Positions 23,688 through 35,593 of a DNA stretch of 64,000 nucleotides are shown piece by piece (the first letter of the stretch is position 1; the number at the start of each line of letters is the position of its first letter). The notes under the pieces are model-generated. The model was not told where the DNA came from. It did no database searches and was given only the letters and a program-made list of their open reading frames with translations. The DNA comes from Chlamydomonas reinhardtii (taxonomy: Eukaryota; Chlorophyta; Chlorophyceae; Chlamydomonadales; Chlamydomonadaceae), in NCBI RefSeq assembly GCF_000002595.2, contig NC_057013.1:5956034-6020033 (forward strand). Reading direction: 5' to 3'. The position numbers and the translations under genes are program-made.

Positions 23688-26600
23688 CACACATACACAG
23701 ACACACACATACACAAACACAAAGACACACCCGCCCACCTGGATGGGGCTGTACATGACGTCCCCCACCAGTGGACACCCCACCGCCGCCAGCTGGGCCC
23801 GGATCTGGTGCGTACGGCCGGTGTACAGGTCAATGGTGCTCTCGTACAGCCGTACAGGAGGCTGCACGGCGGCGGTAGCAGCGGCGGCAGCTTCAGCTGC
23901 AGGAGCGGCGGCTGCGGCTGCGGCGGTGTCCGCGGCGGCGGCGGAGGCAGCAGCCAGGGCGTCTGGCAGTGCGCGGTCGGGCTGGGCGGGCGGGTAGCGG
24001 CGGCGGTGCCAGTCCAGCGCACCCGCGTGCTCCTGCAGTCGCGTGGGTGGTGGCGGGGCGTGGTGGTGGGAGCGGGCAAGGCGGGGCGCGGGTGGCGGCA
24101 GGAATGTGTGGTCGGTCGCAGGTAGGTGGCAGGGCAAGCAGTGAAGCGGGTACCACCCAACTGGAACATGGAGGCTGAACAGAGTTGTGGGAGTACTTGC
24201 GGGGCAGGTTCCATTCCCAAGTCCCAGGCCAAGCTCTTCCGTACTCCGCGTCCCGCACCCACCACGCACTCCACCACCTCCAGCTTGCAGGCGCGCCAGC
24301 GGGCGTGGGCGCTGGTGCTGAGCAGGCGCGGCCCTCGCGGCCGCAGGTTGCCGCCGCCAAGGACCGGAGCGCCCTCGTTGAAGGGGCCGTCGTACCTGCG
24401 GGTTTGCGCGTGTGTTGAGAGGAAACATGCAGTGTATGTGTGTGTATGCGCGCGTGTCTGTGCGTGCGTGTGTGTGTCAGGAGGGCATCAGGGTGTGCGT
24501 GTTCAGGGAACCGCACCGACACCCCGCCCACCCACACCGCCCGCCCACCTACATGTGGTGCTCCAGCGGGCCCAGCGGCACGGGCGAGTAGGTGAGCGCC
24601 TTGTAAGTCTTGACCAGGCCCGCCTCCCGGTCCTATGGGCAGCGGGGGCGCGTGCTTGGCATGTGTTGGGAAACCACGAGGGAGAGAGGTGTCGTCGCGG
24701 CCCCTCACACACGTCGTCACTTCCTGGGTTTGTGCTTCCCGCTGCCGACTCCTCCCTCACCACCACCACTGTTGAATGGTGATTACGACTATCGCTAGCC
24801 GGAAGTAGGGGCGGCTGACAGTCAGACTGTTTCGCACATTACATAGTACCACACTACTTAACTATAACGGGTAGCTCTCTGGCTTATACCCTCGCATGGG
24901 TTCCGGGTCAGGTCCTTGCATGGTGTATCGCACACACACTCTCGGAACTCCCCTACGTTCTCCCTTATGGATAGTTCTGACCGATATCTCAACACTCCCC
25001 CGCGGGCAGAACTCCATACTCAAATTACGTATCGCAATAGCCTCCTACCTCAAATCACGTGCTACAGACAATTCCTTGCATACCTCGTACGCTTGCCGCT
25101 TGTAGTCACTGTGCTACTGCAATCGTCCCATGTCCTCGTGTCCTCAAGATCACGTCTTTCTCTTTCTCACTGCATCGTCCATAATCAGCACAAATCAATA
25201 CGGTCTTCTATCGCAATCAATTCCATCCGGAAATCCATACTCAATCATATCTGCACGGCTCCCCCGTGTCCGAATGCTCCCGCATCCGCTGTACTTACGG
25301 CTTCACTTCACCGTACCTGCGGTTTCACACACCGCATCATGCCGCACTACCGGCATCATAGCTTCAAGTGCTTGAGAGCCATACACATAAGATGATCTTT
25401 TAACATCATATGATAAGAGCATAACAGCAACTCTCAACCGCTGGCGTCTCGCGCAGTGATCAGGTCTCACTCGCAGTGATCAGACCTCACTCGCTGTGAT
25501 CAGGCCATACCGCAGTAATCAGGCCTCACGCGCCACATAACATACCTGTGCACCTCACTCGTGCAACAGTCGCAAAGCCAATTCCGTTGCATTTGCTCTC
25601 GTACATCTCCAGGTGCTTAACTCACACCCCGTGCTTCACTTGCACGTCTCATACTGGTGCTTCACTCACACCGCGTGTCATACTCGCACGCATATCGTAC
25701 TCACGATGCCTTCCTTGCACCGACATACTCACGATGCTTTACTCGCACCGACATACTCACGATGCTTTACTCGCACCGACAGCCCAACGTGGCCGTTCAC
25801 ATCACATCGGAGCTAGCATCATAGTCTATGCTCCACATCATATCTTCTGCTCCTACGAACGCTACTAGGCGCGGACCCCCCGGCCGCGCCCCCGGCCGTT
25901 TCCCTGGTCCACGTTCACCGCCCACATGCGCCGGTCACCGCCGTCCCGGCCAACGTGTGCACCGCGCCCCCGGTTGCCACCGCCGCCCTCAGCGGCCTGC
26001 TCTGGGCACTCGTACTTGTAGTGTCCCCAGCCCTGGCACCTGTGGCACTGGATGTTCTCCTTGTTGCGCACACCGCGCCCTCCGCGGCCACCACGGCCGC
26101 CTCCCACGCCGCGCACAAAGTGAATTGACGGCTCGCCACTGCTGCTGCTACCGCGCACGCTGGTCAGGGTGTTCTGGAACCGCGTGAGCCTCGACTCCGC
26201 GTCCGGCACGCTCCACCTGCCAGTGCTCGTGTAGAACTCCTCTGCAATGGCCACAACGCTGGCATACTCCTGCGGCAGAGCATTGAATGCTGCCGACACG
26301 ACGAGCCTGTCGCGGTCGCCGTTGGTGTAGCCCGGGCATCCCGACCAACACAGCCTCTCCACCATGTCAGCAATGCGCTGGATGAGCTCGCTAATCTGCT
26401 CGCTCCCTCCCAGCCTGACGCTGCCCAGGTCGGCTGCCCACTGACGGTGATTTCCAGCCGCCAGCTTCTTGTAGTATGCCATCAGCGCTTGCACAAGGCG
26501 CTTCGCCTCGTTCTGCTTGGCAGTAGGGTTGGCCTTCTTCTCCGCTTCCAGGGTCTCTAGCAGCTCCTCATAGATGAAGTGGTCGGACAGCCTCACATGG

Positions 26601-28838
26601 CTCAGGATAAGGGCGACCGCCTTCTGCTGCTTCGCCTCCGGCGCGTCGTCGTCACGGATAGCCGGACCCAGCTCCTTCCAGTTAAGATAAATCCTTAACT
26701 TGGAGAGCCAAATGTGGGCCGTGCTTTGCTCGAGCATAATCGGCTTTCCACAGACTCCGCCCTCATCGTTCATTTGCGCTCACTGGCCTACAGCCTATCG
26801 GTTATCTTGTCTTTACTCGACAAAGCGCAACCCGCCGCAACTACGCGGGGCTCATAACCTGTTGAATGGTGATTACGACTATCGCTAGCCGGAAGTAGGG
26901 GCGGCTGACAGTCAGACTGTTTCGCACATTACATAGTACCACACTACTTAACTATAACGGGTAGCTCTCTGGCTTATACCCTCGCATGGGTTCCGGGTCA
27001 GGTCCTTGCATGGTGTATCGCACACACACTCTCGGAACTCCCCTACGTTCTCCCTTATGGATAGTTCTGACCGATATCTCAACAACCACCACCACCACCA
27101 CCCCTGCCTCCCTCTCCCCGCCTGCCTCCCTCTCCCCGCTGCCTCCCTTCCTCTCCCCCCCTGCCCCGCTGCCGCTCTCACTCGCCTGCAGCGACCTCTT
27201 GAACTCCTTGTTGGCGGCCTTGTGTCGCGACAGCACCACCACGCCCGTGGTCCACTGGTCCAGCCGGTGACACACCTGCGCAGCGCGGGGCGCCAGGCGG
27301 TGGGTGTGTGGGTGTGTGGGGGGACGGGTAGCTCATTGGGTGGGTGGGCGGTTACATTCAAAGAAGGAGCGAGGTTATTCCCAGGCCAGCAGGGTGGGGG
27401 CAAATGTGTGCGTTTGTGTGTGCGTGTGGACCAGGGTGAGGGCGGAAATGTACACGCGGCAAACCCCACGCCACGCTGAGCGCCACGACCTCCCAAACCG
27501 CTTACTAACCTACGGTATGTGCCACCGCCGCCGCCACCGCCCCTATCTCCGCCTCCCTCCACGCGCCCCCCAGCCCCCCAAAGCCCCCACCTCCGTCCGC
27601 CCCGCCCCTCACCTCCAGTCCCTCCACCCCCAGCGCCTTGCCCACACACGCCGCCAGCTCCTCCGTCGCGTTGCTCTCGTGCCGCATGCAGGGCAGACCG
27701 GGCGGCTTGTTGACAACGATGAGGTCGTCGTCGCAGTGCAGCACCCGGGAGGGCCTGGCGGAGGGCGAGAGTGGCGGCGTGTGTGCGTATGTGTATGTTT
27801 GGTTGGGTGGTGGGGGAGGTGGCGGGCGCGGTAAGGAGAGCACAAGACATCCTCCTTGCTCTGGCGTTTGCCCCCTCAACCTGCCGACGCCCCTTGTCCT
27901 GTCCCCAGCCCACCATCCCCCTGTTCCTGGCCCCTTTTGCCAACCTGCCCCCATCAAACCGCCCCACCCCGCCCCCAACCTCCACCACCCAGCCTCCATC
28001 AGCCGCCGCGCAACCGCGCACCCCACCCCTCACCAGTCCTTGCAGTAGCACGCGGGGTACCTCTTGGGCGCCGGGTGCACGCGCACGTAGTGGCCGCGCT
28101 CCACGTGCGCCGCGGTGACAGCCACCGGCAGGTCCGTGGATCGAACCCTGTATGGAGCGATTTCGCCCACAACGTGATGCATGGCGACAATGACGGGGCG
28201 AGTGTCGCCGTCTCGTTCCCCGGAACCCCAAGCCCTGCCCTGCCAGGTTGCTGCTGCGCTTCTCTCACCGCCTCACCAGTTGATGTGGTCCAGCCCCTTC
28301 TGCGGGAAGCCCACATACACGGCGCCGATCTGGAGTAGTTCCAGGGCGCGGGCGCGGCCACCGTCGGCGTGCTCTGCGTGCGGCCAAGGAGACAGGGGCA
28401 GGCTTGCGTCGAGGACGGAGGGATGGAGTGCAGAGGTGGTGGAGCGCAATCATTGCTGAAAAGTATTGAAATATTATTGACTAGGTCAAACTTGATGCAT
28501 CGAAGCCCGCTAAGCTCACCGCCGCCAGTTTTCGTGCAAAGGACCTCTTCTGTCACGGCGACCAGGGACACCCCGCCCTCCTCCATGACCTTGAAGCGTA
28601 TGCTATGCTCCTGTGATGCAGACGCAACATTCATTACATCCACTGGTATCCAATATCGCGAGCATGCCGCTCTCACATTGCTCTCCAATGGCTCCAGCGC
28701 CATCGCCGATGTTGCTATGTTGGATCTGACGCGAGCAGGGCCTGATATTGAAGGGAGTGAGCTGCACGGGAGGGGCACGGTGGCACGGCGGAGGGCCCCG
28801 GGTGTCGTCGTGCGTGGCAAGGGAAGCAGGCGTGCCAT
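23118..28838 (-). CDS. RluA-family RNA pseudouridine synthase
   Basis: Nine reverse-strand exons: 28838-28520, 28373-28277, 28147-28034, 27754-27613, 27275-27186, 24632-24553, 24395-24266, 24032-23739, 23393-23118; about 513 residues. The enzyme isomerises uridine to pseudouridine in structured RNA. Family landmarks in order: DDDLIVVNKPPGLPCMRH, then CHRLDQWTTGVVVLSRHK with the catalytic Asp (about residue 230) in HRLD, KTYKALTYSPVPLGPLEHHM, and YESTIDLYTGRTHQIRAQL with GCPLVGDVMYSP. An N-terminal part (ALELLQIGAVYVGF) precedes the domain. The first 45 residues (Arg, Ser, Pro, no acids) could be an organellar targeting peptide. Intron 5 has a GC donor (CAG|gcgagt) and hosts the LTR element at 24770-27084. 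The exon 7 donor is uncertain by up to 12 bases, in frame. The RNA target cannot be told from sequence. Confidence 0.85.
23546..23695 (-). repeat. CA microsatellite with TG-anchored element B
   Basis: In intron 8 of the pseudouridine synthase. On the reverse strand a long TG run is followed by TTAAGAAAAGGAAAAACGAA, GCCCGCC and GGCGCCGGAGTTACTT, matching 12927-12978. Confidence 0.75.
24770..24994 (-). repeat. Long terminal repeat (downstream copy)
   Basis: 225 bases bounded by TGTTGA and TCAACA. I found no difference from the copy at 26860-27084. Confidence 0.93.
25865..26773 (-). CDS. Gag-like protein of the LTR element
   Basis: About 302 residues, the only gene of the element. It opens MNDEGGVCGKPIMLEQ. 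The body resembles Copia gag (UBN2-like): WLSKLRIYLNWKELG, RLVQALMAYYKKL, AAFNALPQEY. A Gly/Arg-rich basic stretch and one CX2CX4HX4C zinc knuckle (CHRCQGWGHYKYEC) follow; the tail is Gly/Arg-rich. It should form particles and package the element RNA, with reverse transcription supplied by another element. Confidence 0.85.
   Translation of the reverse strand: MNDEGGVCGKPIMLEQSTAHIWLSKLRIYLNWKELGPAIRDDDAPEAKQQKAVALILSHVRLSDHFIYEELLETLEAEKKANPTAKQNEAKRLVQALMAYYKKLAAGNHRQWAADLGSVRLGGSEQISELIQRIADMVERLCWSGCPGYTNGDRDRLVVSAAFNALPQEYASVVAIAEEFYTSTGRWSVPDAESRLTRFQNTLTSVRGSSSSGEPSIHFVRGVGGGRGGRGGRGVRNKENIQCHRCQGWGHYKYECPEQAAEGGGGNRGRGAHVGRDGGDRRMWAVNVDQGNGRGRGRGVRA
26860..27084 (-). repeat. Long terminal repeat (upstream copy) with adjacent primer-binding site
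   Basis: Same 225 bases as 24770-24994. On the reverse strand it is followed directly by the primer-binding site (26846-26859 on +). Confidence 0.93.
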
Positions 28839-29259
28839 CGGCAGTGAACTGGCGCTGTGCTCCTTAGCGCAGCAAACGTATTAGGCTTAGTAACCTGTGT
28901 TATTTGTTCTGTGCTGAAATATTACAAGCAAACGAGTGCCCGCGGCTGACCAAACCGGGCAAACGTGTGCACACCAGATGCCTGGTTGCCATGCGCTCTG
29001 CCCCATGCATGCAATCCATACCATCCTGTCAAAGAGCCGACGCGGCCGAGGCTAGGGGTTGATGGTGGACGGAAGGAATCACCTAACCGATTAACACAAT
29101 CGCATCTTTGTTAACCGCTATTCCAGTAAAACCCCTCCACATACCCGTTCACAACTCGTAACTCCTGTCGTAACTCGTTCATCTTTATTACACCTGTATA
29201 CAAACACAAATACACACACACACCCGACACACACCCTTCTTCCACCACAACAAGCACAT

Positions 29260-29272
29260 TTACAGCTTTACA
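29260..29272 (-). terminator. Two TGTAA poly(A) signal candidates
   Basis: TTACA twice on +, at 29260-29264 and 29268-29272. They are about 870 bases after the stop at 30134, making a long but acceptable 3' UTR that would include the hairpin at 29604-29746. Confidence 0.4.
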
Positions 29273-29427
29273 GTCACATACACACAGCATAGCAACCAGC
29301 CTCTTACGGCTTAGCACTCAGTGAATCAAAACGGATGAGATGGACTGAGTCTCATTTTCAGCATGAATACAATTGCTGAACCGACTAACATGCCTGCAAA
29401 CTGATGTGCAGTTCACTTGCAGCGTAG

Positions 29428-29562
29428 ACAAGTGTTCCCCGGTCACGGGAAAAGGGGCTGAGCCCCTCCACAGTCTGAGGCCGAACAACCTCATCGCCCG
29501 GATATAGCCGGGGTCGGTTTCCACAGGCACATAGCCAAACCAGGTGCCTATCTAGCAGTCGC
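29428..29562 (-). repeat. Dispersed repeat, copy 2
   Basis: Reverse complement of 14948-15083 with only a few differences. Confidence 0.85.
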
Positions 29563-29603
29563 AATGGCAAGCACGGGGCAGGGGCAGGCAGGCAGGCTGC
29601 CCC

Positions 29604-29746
29604 AATTGAAGGTGTACGGCGACCTGCAAATGGTCGGGGATGAGTGTGTCACGTACGAAGGCAGCGTAGAAATGAAACCCTCACACTGACTACGTACGTG
29701 ACACACTCATCCTCGACCATTTGCAGGTCGCCGTACACCTTCAATT
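29604..29746. repeat. Long inverted repeat / hairpin
   Basis: Arms 29604-29657 and 29693-29746, 54 bases each with a single mismatch, round a 35-base loop. Transcribed from either strand it would fold into a nearly perfect 54-bp stem. It could be a small-RNA precursor or the remains of a foldback transposon. Confidence 0.9.
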
Positions 29747-30133
29747 CCAGCTGAGCACCACTGAGTCCGCTTGTGGGCTGCGACGCCATCCCACCCAACG
29801 CCTCACACCCCATCCCGAGCGCTGCCTCTGGAGGCACAAGCCGCACCTCCCTGGCTGCTGTGCTTGTTGCTGTCATGTGGTCCTTTCCTCTCCGCGCTAA
29901 GGCTGCTCCATACCAACACGTGGTGGCTAGCTGCGCCTCATGCTGCAGGTGCCAGGGGTGGGCAGCTGCTGAGGCGGCTGCAACAGCTCCGGCAACACAC
30001 AGCACATTACTGGCGGCCTGTGAGTCAAGCGGGCGAAAGAGAGCAGCGGCTTCAGATGTGAACACGGCCAAAGCCACTGCGAAGCCGACTGCAAGCGGCA
30101 TCCTACTACTATCAGACAGCACACAACCCTCGC

Positions 30134-30998
30134 TCACACTGTGTGCCCCTTGCTACCGTGCCCCTGGTACCTGCCCCGCACAGAGAACTCACGCGGTGCG
30201 AATCTCGACAGCAACTCCAGCAGCTTCATTAGAGGCTGCTTGTACTGCGCGCAGTCCGCCGGCACCGGCAGAGACGACTTGAGCACCCGCAGCGCGTCCG
30301 CGGGCTTGGCGCGGTCGTGGTCGCGAAAGCAGTTGTTCGTCAGTCCCTTGAACTGGCGTAGGGCCACATACTCGTCGACCTGCAGGCCCTGCCGCACGAC
30401 CTCTTCATACCACGCCTCGCGCATTAGCTGGTTTCCGGGCGTGATGAAAATGTCCTGCATGACCTCATCGTCGAACGACTCCGCTTGGCTCATGTAAGTC
30501 AGCAGATCCAGGGCTGCTGACATCGTCTCCAGCTCCTCAGCGCCCGCGTCCAGCGCTTGCTGGTACTTGGGGAGCTTCTTAAAGCTGGAGAAAACGCACA
30601 GCTCGAAGTACAAGACGTAGTCACAGTGCCTGGCAATAATGCGCGGAGGTAGCAGCAAACGTCAGCCCTTTCCTGAGATGGCGGGGCCCAAAAGCAGCAA
30701 CGTACCTGGCCGTGAATTCGACCCGGTCCTTCCAGTTTTGCAGCTCCTGGAGCCTGTGCTCATACACGCTGTCAGATCGTTCCACCAACTCGCTGCCGGT
30801 GCCAGCTACCTTGGCCACGTCCTCGTTCGCATCGCACAGCTTGGGCAGCGCCGGGCGGAAATTGTGCGGGCACTGCTCCTCAGCCTCTACAATGGCCTCC
30901 TCCAGTTTAGCAACAACCCTTCTGCAATGGGCTTTGTGACCGTCGACGCTGCGCTTCAAGCCCTTACGCTGGTCTTGCCATTCACATTGTGCAGCCAT
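30134..30998 (-). CDS. Unrecognised small soluble protein
   Basis: Two reverse-strand exons, 30998-30706 and 30629-30134 (phase 2; AG|gtacgt donor, ttgccag acceptor), 262 residues. It starts MAAQCEWQDQRKGLKRSVDG and is mostly helical and charged: AKLEEAIVEAEEQCPHNFRP, SVYEHRLQELQNWKDRVEF, SFDDEVMQDIFITPGNQLMR, YKQPLMKLLELLSRFAPREF. It has none of the Ala/Gly tracts common in neighbouring genes, so it is likely a compact globular or coiled-coil protein. No signal peptide or membrane span. A possible donor (CCG|Cgtgagt) near 30186 could extend the gene to a different last exon, but I found no convincing acceptor and let the frame run to TGA at 30134. I do not recognise the family. Confidence 0.65.
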
Positions 30999-32896
30999 TG
31001 CTGCAGTGACATAAATAGGACATATAAGGTGAAGAAACGTAAAGTAGACAAGTACTGAGCATGGCGACTGTGCGGCATTGGAGGGCATGCCAGAGCCCCA
31101 GAGGGCAGTCCATGCCGGCATCCCCCAAGGCCCAAGAGATGGTGGAGTTTGCCGAAAACGTCGCCCCGTGTCAGCCCTCCTTTGACAGGCTTGCTAGTGC
31201 CAACTTCTCACACTTAGGCAGCCTGAACACGAAGCGGGGCCAAACTGCGGGTACTGATAAGATGCATGCCATGGAAGGTGCTCCCCCATCGGCCCACGTC
31301 TCAGCCCTCCAACAAAGACCTTGCGATTCCCAGCAGCATACCACAAGCAGCACAATCTTGCGGTCTTGCCCGCCGCGCACCTATAAATGACATGGAGCCA
31401 GGGAAGCCCAATGGCGCCTGGATGATGGGATTTGCCAGAGGCTGGACACGGGAGCTGCCGCCGCGACCAACTGGTGCTCATCATAGTGGTGCTTTCCGCC
31501 TCCGCGATCCTCTGCGGGCTCTACACCGCTGTGGCGCAGCTAGCGCTGCCTAAGCACCTGCCAGGTGGCCGCTGGATGCAGCGGGGATGTTGAAGGCCTG
31601 TGTAGTTTGCGGCGACAAGGACTTGACGCTTGGATGCCTGGCCCGCGAAGGCCAAGTCGAGCACTACACCGTGTCTCGCGCGCCTCAGCTGCATATGCTG
31701 TGTGCAGTTGACTGCAAGCTACCCCGACGTCTTCCAGCTGCATGATGGTAGCAACAAGTACAGACAGGTTCTCCAGCGCCAGGGGTTGCTGTATGCCAGG
31801 TATCCTCCAGCCAAGGCAATGCATGATCAGCCGAACCGCTGCCGACTCCGAGGGCGGGGCGGGGCCCAACCCAGCCTGGAGCCGTTCCTGTACTGCACGT
31901 GCTGCTGCCAGCCAGGTCTCTGGTATGTCTGCTGCAAGGCTATCCAGGCCCTCGAGCGCCGGCTGCTCGCGTAGCTGCGTCTCCGGGTCAAGGTGCTGGC
32001 GCACCCATTCCTCCGATGCCGCACCCCCAGTCGCTCCCACTACTGGCCGTGTTGGGCGCCATGCTGCCGCCGCTGTCAGTGCTTGCACCAGGTCACCTAC
32101 GGTGCGCAGGTGGCGACACGCCGCGAGGCGTGTATGGTGCGTTTCAAGGCCAGGCCGTCAGGTGAGGAGGGAGCGAGTCGGTGGCGGCTGAGTTGGCATT
32201 GGCACGGTTTGGGCGGGGAACTCCAGCAGACCTGAGGGATGCGGGGTTAGTGGTGTGCGGCAGCGTGGGCTCTGCTGCATGTGTCACCACTGGAGTGCTC
32301 TGGATGCAAGTTCGTGGTGGCTGGGAGCCTGTGGGGTGCAGGGGAGGCCGTGGTGCCCTGGTGGCGTGCGATGATTGCAGGGACGGAGGGAGAGGTCCCT
32401 ATAGGTCCTGTGGGAGAGGACAGCAACTTCTGCCCACACTGTGTTGAAGAGGACAAGGAGAGTAAAACGCAGGTGCCGCTAGATTGACAAAGAGAAATTA
32501 AAGTTGCGTAGTGACGATTGGAGAGGAGTCGTGCGGTACTCGATGGTACACTTAGGCGGTCAGGGATGGTCGTTGAGGCGACCAGCCGTGGCCTTGCGGG
32601 GAGGGCGATGCGCCACAGGAGACGTAGCGACAAGCGATATGCATGGGCCGTTGAGATTTCAAGGAAGTGCTTAAGCCATCCAATCGACCACGCGTGGGCT
32701 GGCCATGGCACGGTTTGGCAGACGGTTTGGGCAGCGGAACTCCCGACCTGTACGTCCAAGCCATTGTGTTGTTTCTCATAATAAATTAAGCGCACCAGAC
32801 AAGCTCCTGACGCCCTGGCTTAATAGTTTTTTGCCGTGTGCACAGCACTTGCTCGCACAGCTCACTCAACAAGCTTGGCCTAGCGCTGTCCTCGGG
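30999..32896. other. Intergenic region with a possible lone exon and a partial duplication
   Basis: It contains the candidate exon at 31540-32103. Two related segments at about 32198-32232 and 32704-32752 share GGCACGGTTTGG and a GGAACTCC-type block, suggesting a partial duplication. The last 130 bases are the CFIm25 promoter and 5' UTR. Nothing else is supported. Confidence 0.4.
31540..32103 (-). other. Possible exon of an undetermined reverse-strand gene
   Basis: An open frame with coding-like composition: EEWVRQHLDPETQLREQPAL, LDSLAADIPETWLAAARAVQ, LIMHCLGWRIPGIQQPLALE. It has no in-frame ATG near its start; a caccgtag acceptor at its upstream edge would supply an upstream exon I cannot place. 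A donor may lie after MQLEDV near 31735. It may be a real gene sharing a divergent promoter with CFIm25, or a decayed copy. Confidence 0.3.
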
Positions 32897-34762
<1,866 letters not shown>

Positions 34763-35593
34763 CGTGGGGGCGATTGCGTGTGTGTTCGTGCGGGAGGGGA
34801 GGCAGTGCGTGTTGAAGGCGTGGTGGAATTGTTGATGCGTGGTGGCGGTGTGACGTTTGCTGTGGCGCCTTGTCCTTGGCCTGCTTCCAAGGGGCCACCG
34901 CCGCAGCTGCTGCAGGCCTGTAGGTAGCAGCATCAGCAGCCAGGCATGAGGGAGGCATGGCGGCGGCATCGTGCTTTGCAAGCACGAGGGGAATCTACTT
35001 TTCGCCGGGTTTGCGGTTGAGTTGGGGCGCCCCTGCGGGGTGTGATGTGCATGGTTTGCCGGCTTGATGCGGCTGACAACAGCACGTAAGGCGCGGGGGC
35101 TGCCAGCGGTTGGAGGTGAAGCGCGGCTGCAGCGGCTGTGACGGCAGGATGTAGCGAGCTGCGAGCGGCGGGTCCGACGGAGGGGTTGCGGAGTTGGCAT
35201 CTGTCATTGGCATGCTGCGGACAGCAGGCGGCGGCCTGGGAGCTGGGCCAGGGTCGCCGCGTTGTGGAGCGGCCGCCGCATAAGCTGCACGAACTGAATT
35301 TGGTGAAGTGGAGGGTTGCGGGGTGTGTGGAGGAGGAACCAAGAGGAGCAGAGAGGTAGGGCAGGGCAGGCGTGGTGGCGAGCTGACGACTGTGGCCGGC
35401 CCATGACACGGCCGTGCCAAACACAATGCATCAACACTGAGCAATCCCTTGACTCCTGTAGCACCAGCTCTGCCCTGGCCAATTGCTCCCTCCCACGTCC
35501 AAAGTCTAGGAGCATAGTACGCGCTCAAGCCATGCAGTGCGGTCGCAACATTACGTCCTGACCGGGCACGTTTGACCTGCTTGCCACAAGCCA
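34763..35593. other. CFIm25 3' UTR and ELP2 5' flank
   Basis: No gene is supported. I see no TGTAA in this interval, so the poly(A) site of CFIm25 is undetermined. Confidence 0.45.

Larger units (their letters stand above)
24770..27084 (-). mobile_element. Copia-type gag-only LTR retrotransposon, looks whole and recent
   Basis: A 2315-base element in intron 5 of the pseudouridine synthase, same strand. Parts: identical 225-base direct repeats (24770-24994 and 26860-27084) starting TGTTGA and ending TCAACA; a 5-base target duplication ACCAC on both sides (24765-24769, 27085-27089); a primer-binding site next to the upstream repeat reading GGTTATGAGCCCCG on the reverse strand, complementary to the anticodon arm of initiator tRNA-Met as in Copia elements; a purine tract GCGGGGGAG before the downstream repeat; and a gag frame. 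No protease, integrase or reverse transcriptase is present, so it must be non-autonomous. Identical repeats imply a very young insertion. Confidence 0.93.
28839..30133. other. Spacer with repeat, hairpin and probable 3' UTR
   Basis: To about 29100: 5' flank of the pseudouridine synthase. From about 29250 to 30133: probable 3' UTR of the reverse-strand gene at 30134. An Ala-rich reverse-strand open frame at 29649-30137 has no start or splice support and I do not call it. Confidence 0.45.

Noticed and set aside
26846-26859. Match to the initiator tRNA-Met anticodon arm
   Set aside because: Only the anticodon arm is present, directly beside an LTR; it is a primer-binding site, not a tRNA gene. 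The same applies to 37999-38030.
29649-30137. Reverse-strand Ala-rich open frame of about 160 codons
   Set aside because: It has no upstream ATG in context, no acceptor that joins it in phase to the gene at 30134-30998, and it runs through the hairpin loop. Treated as 3' UTR.
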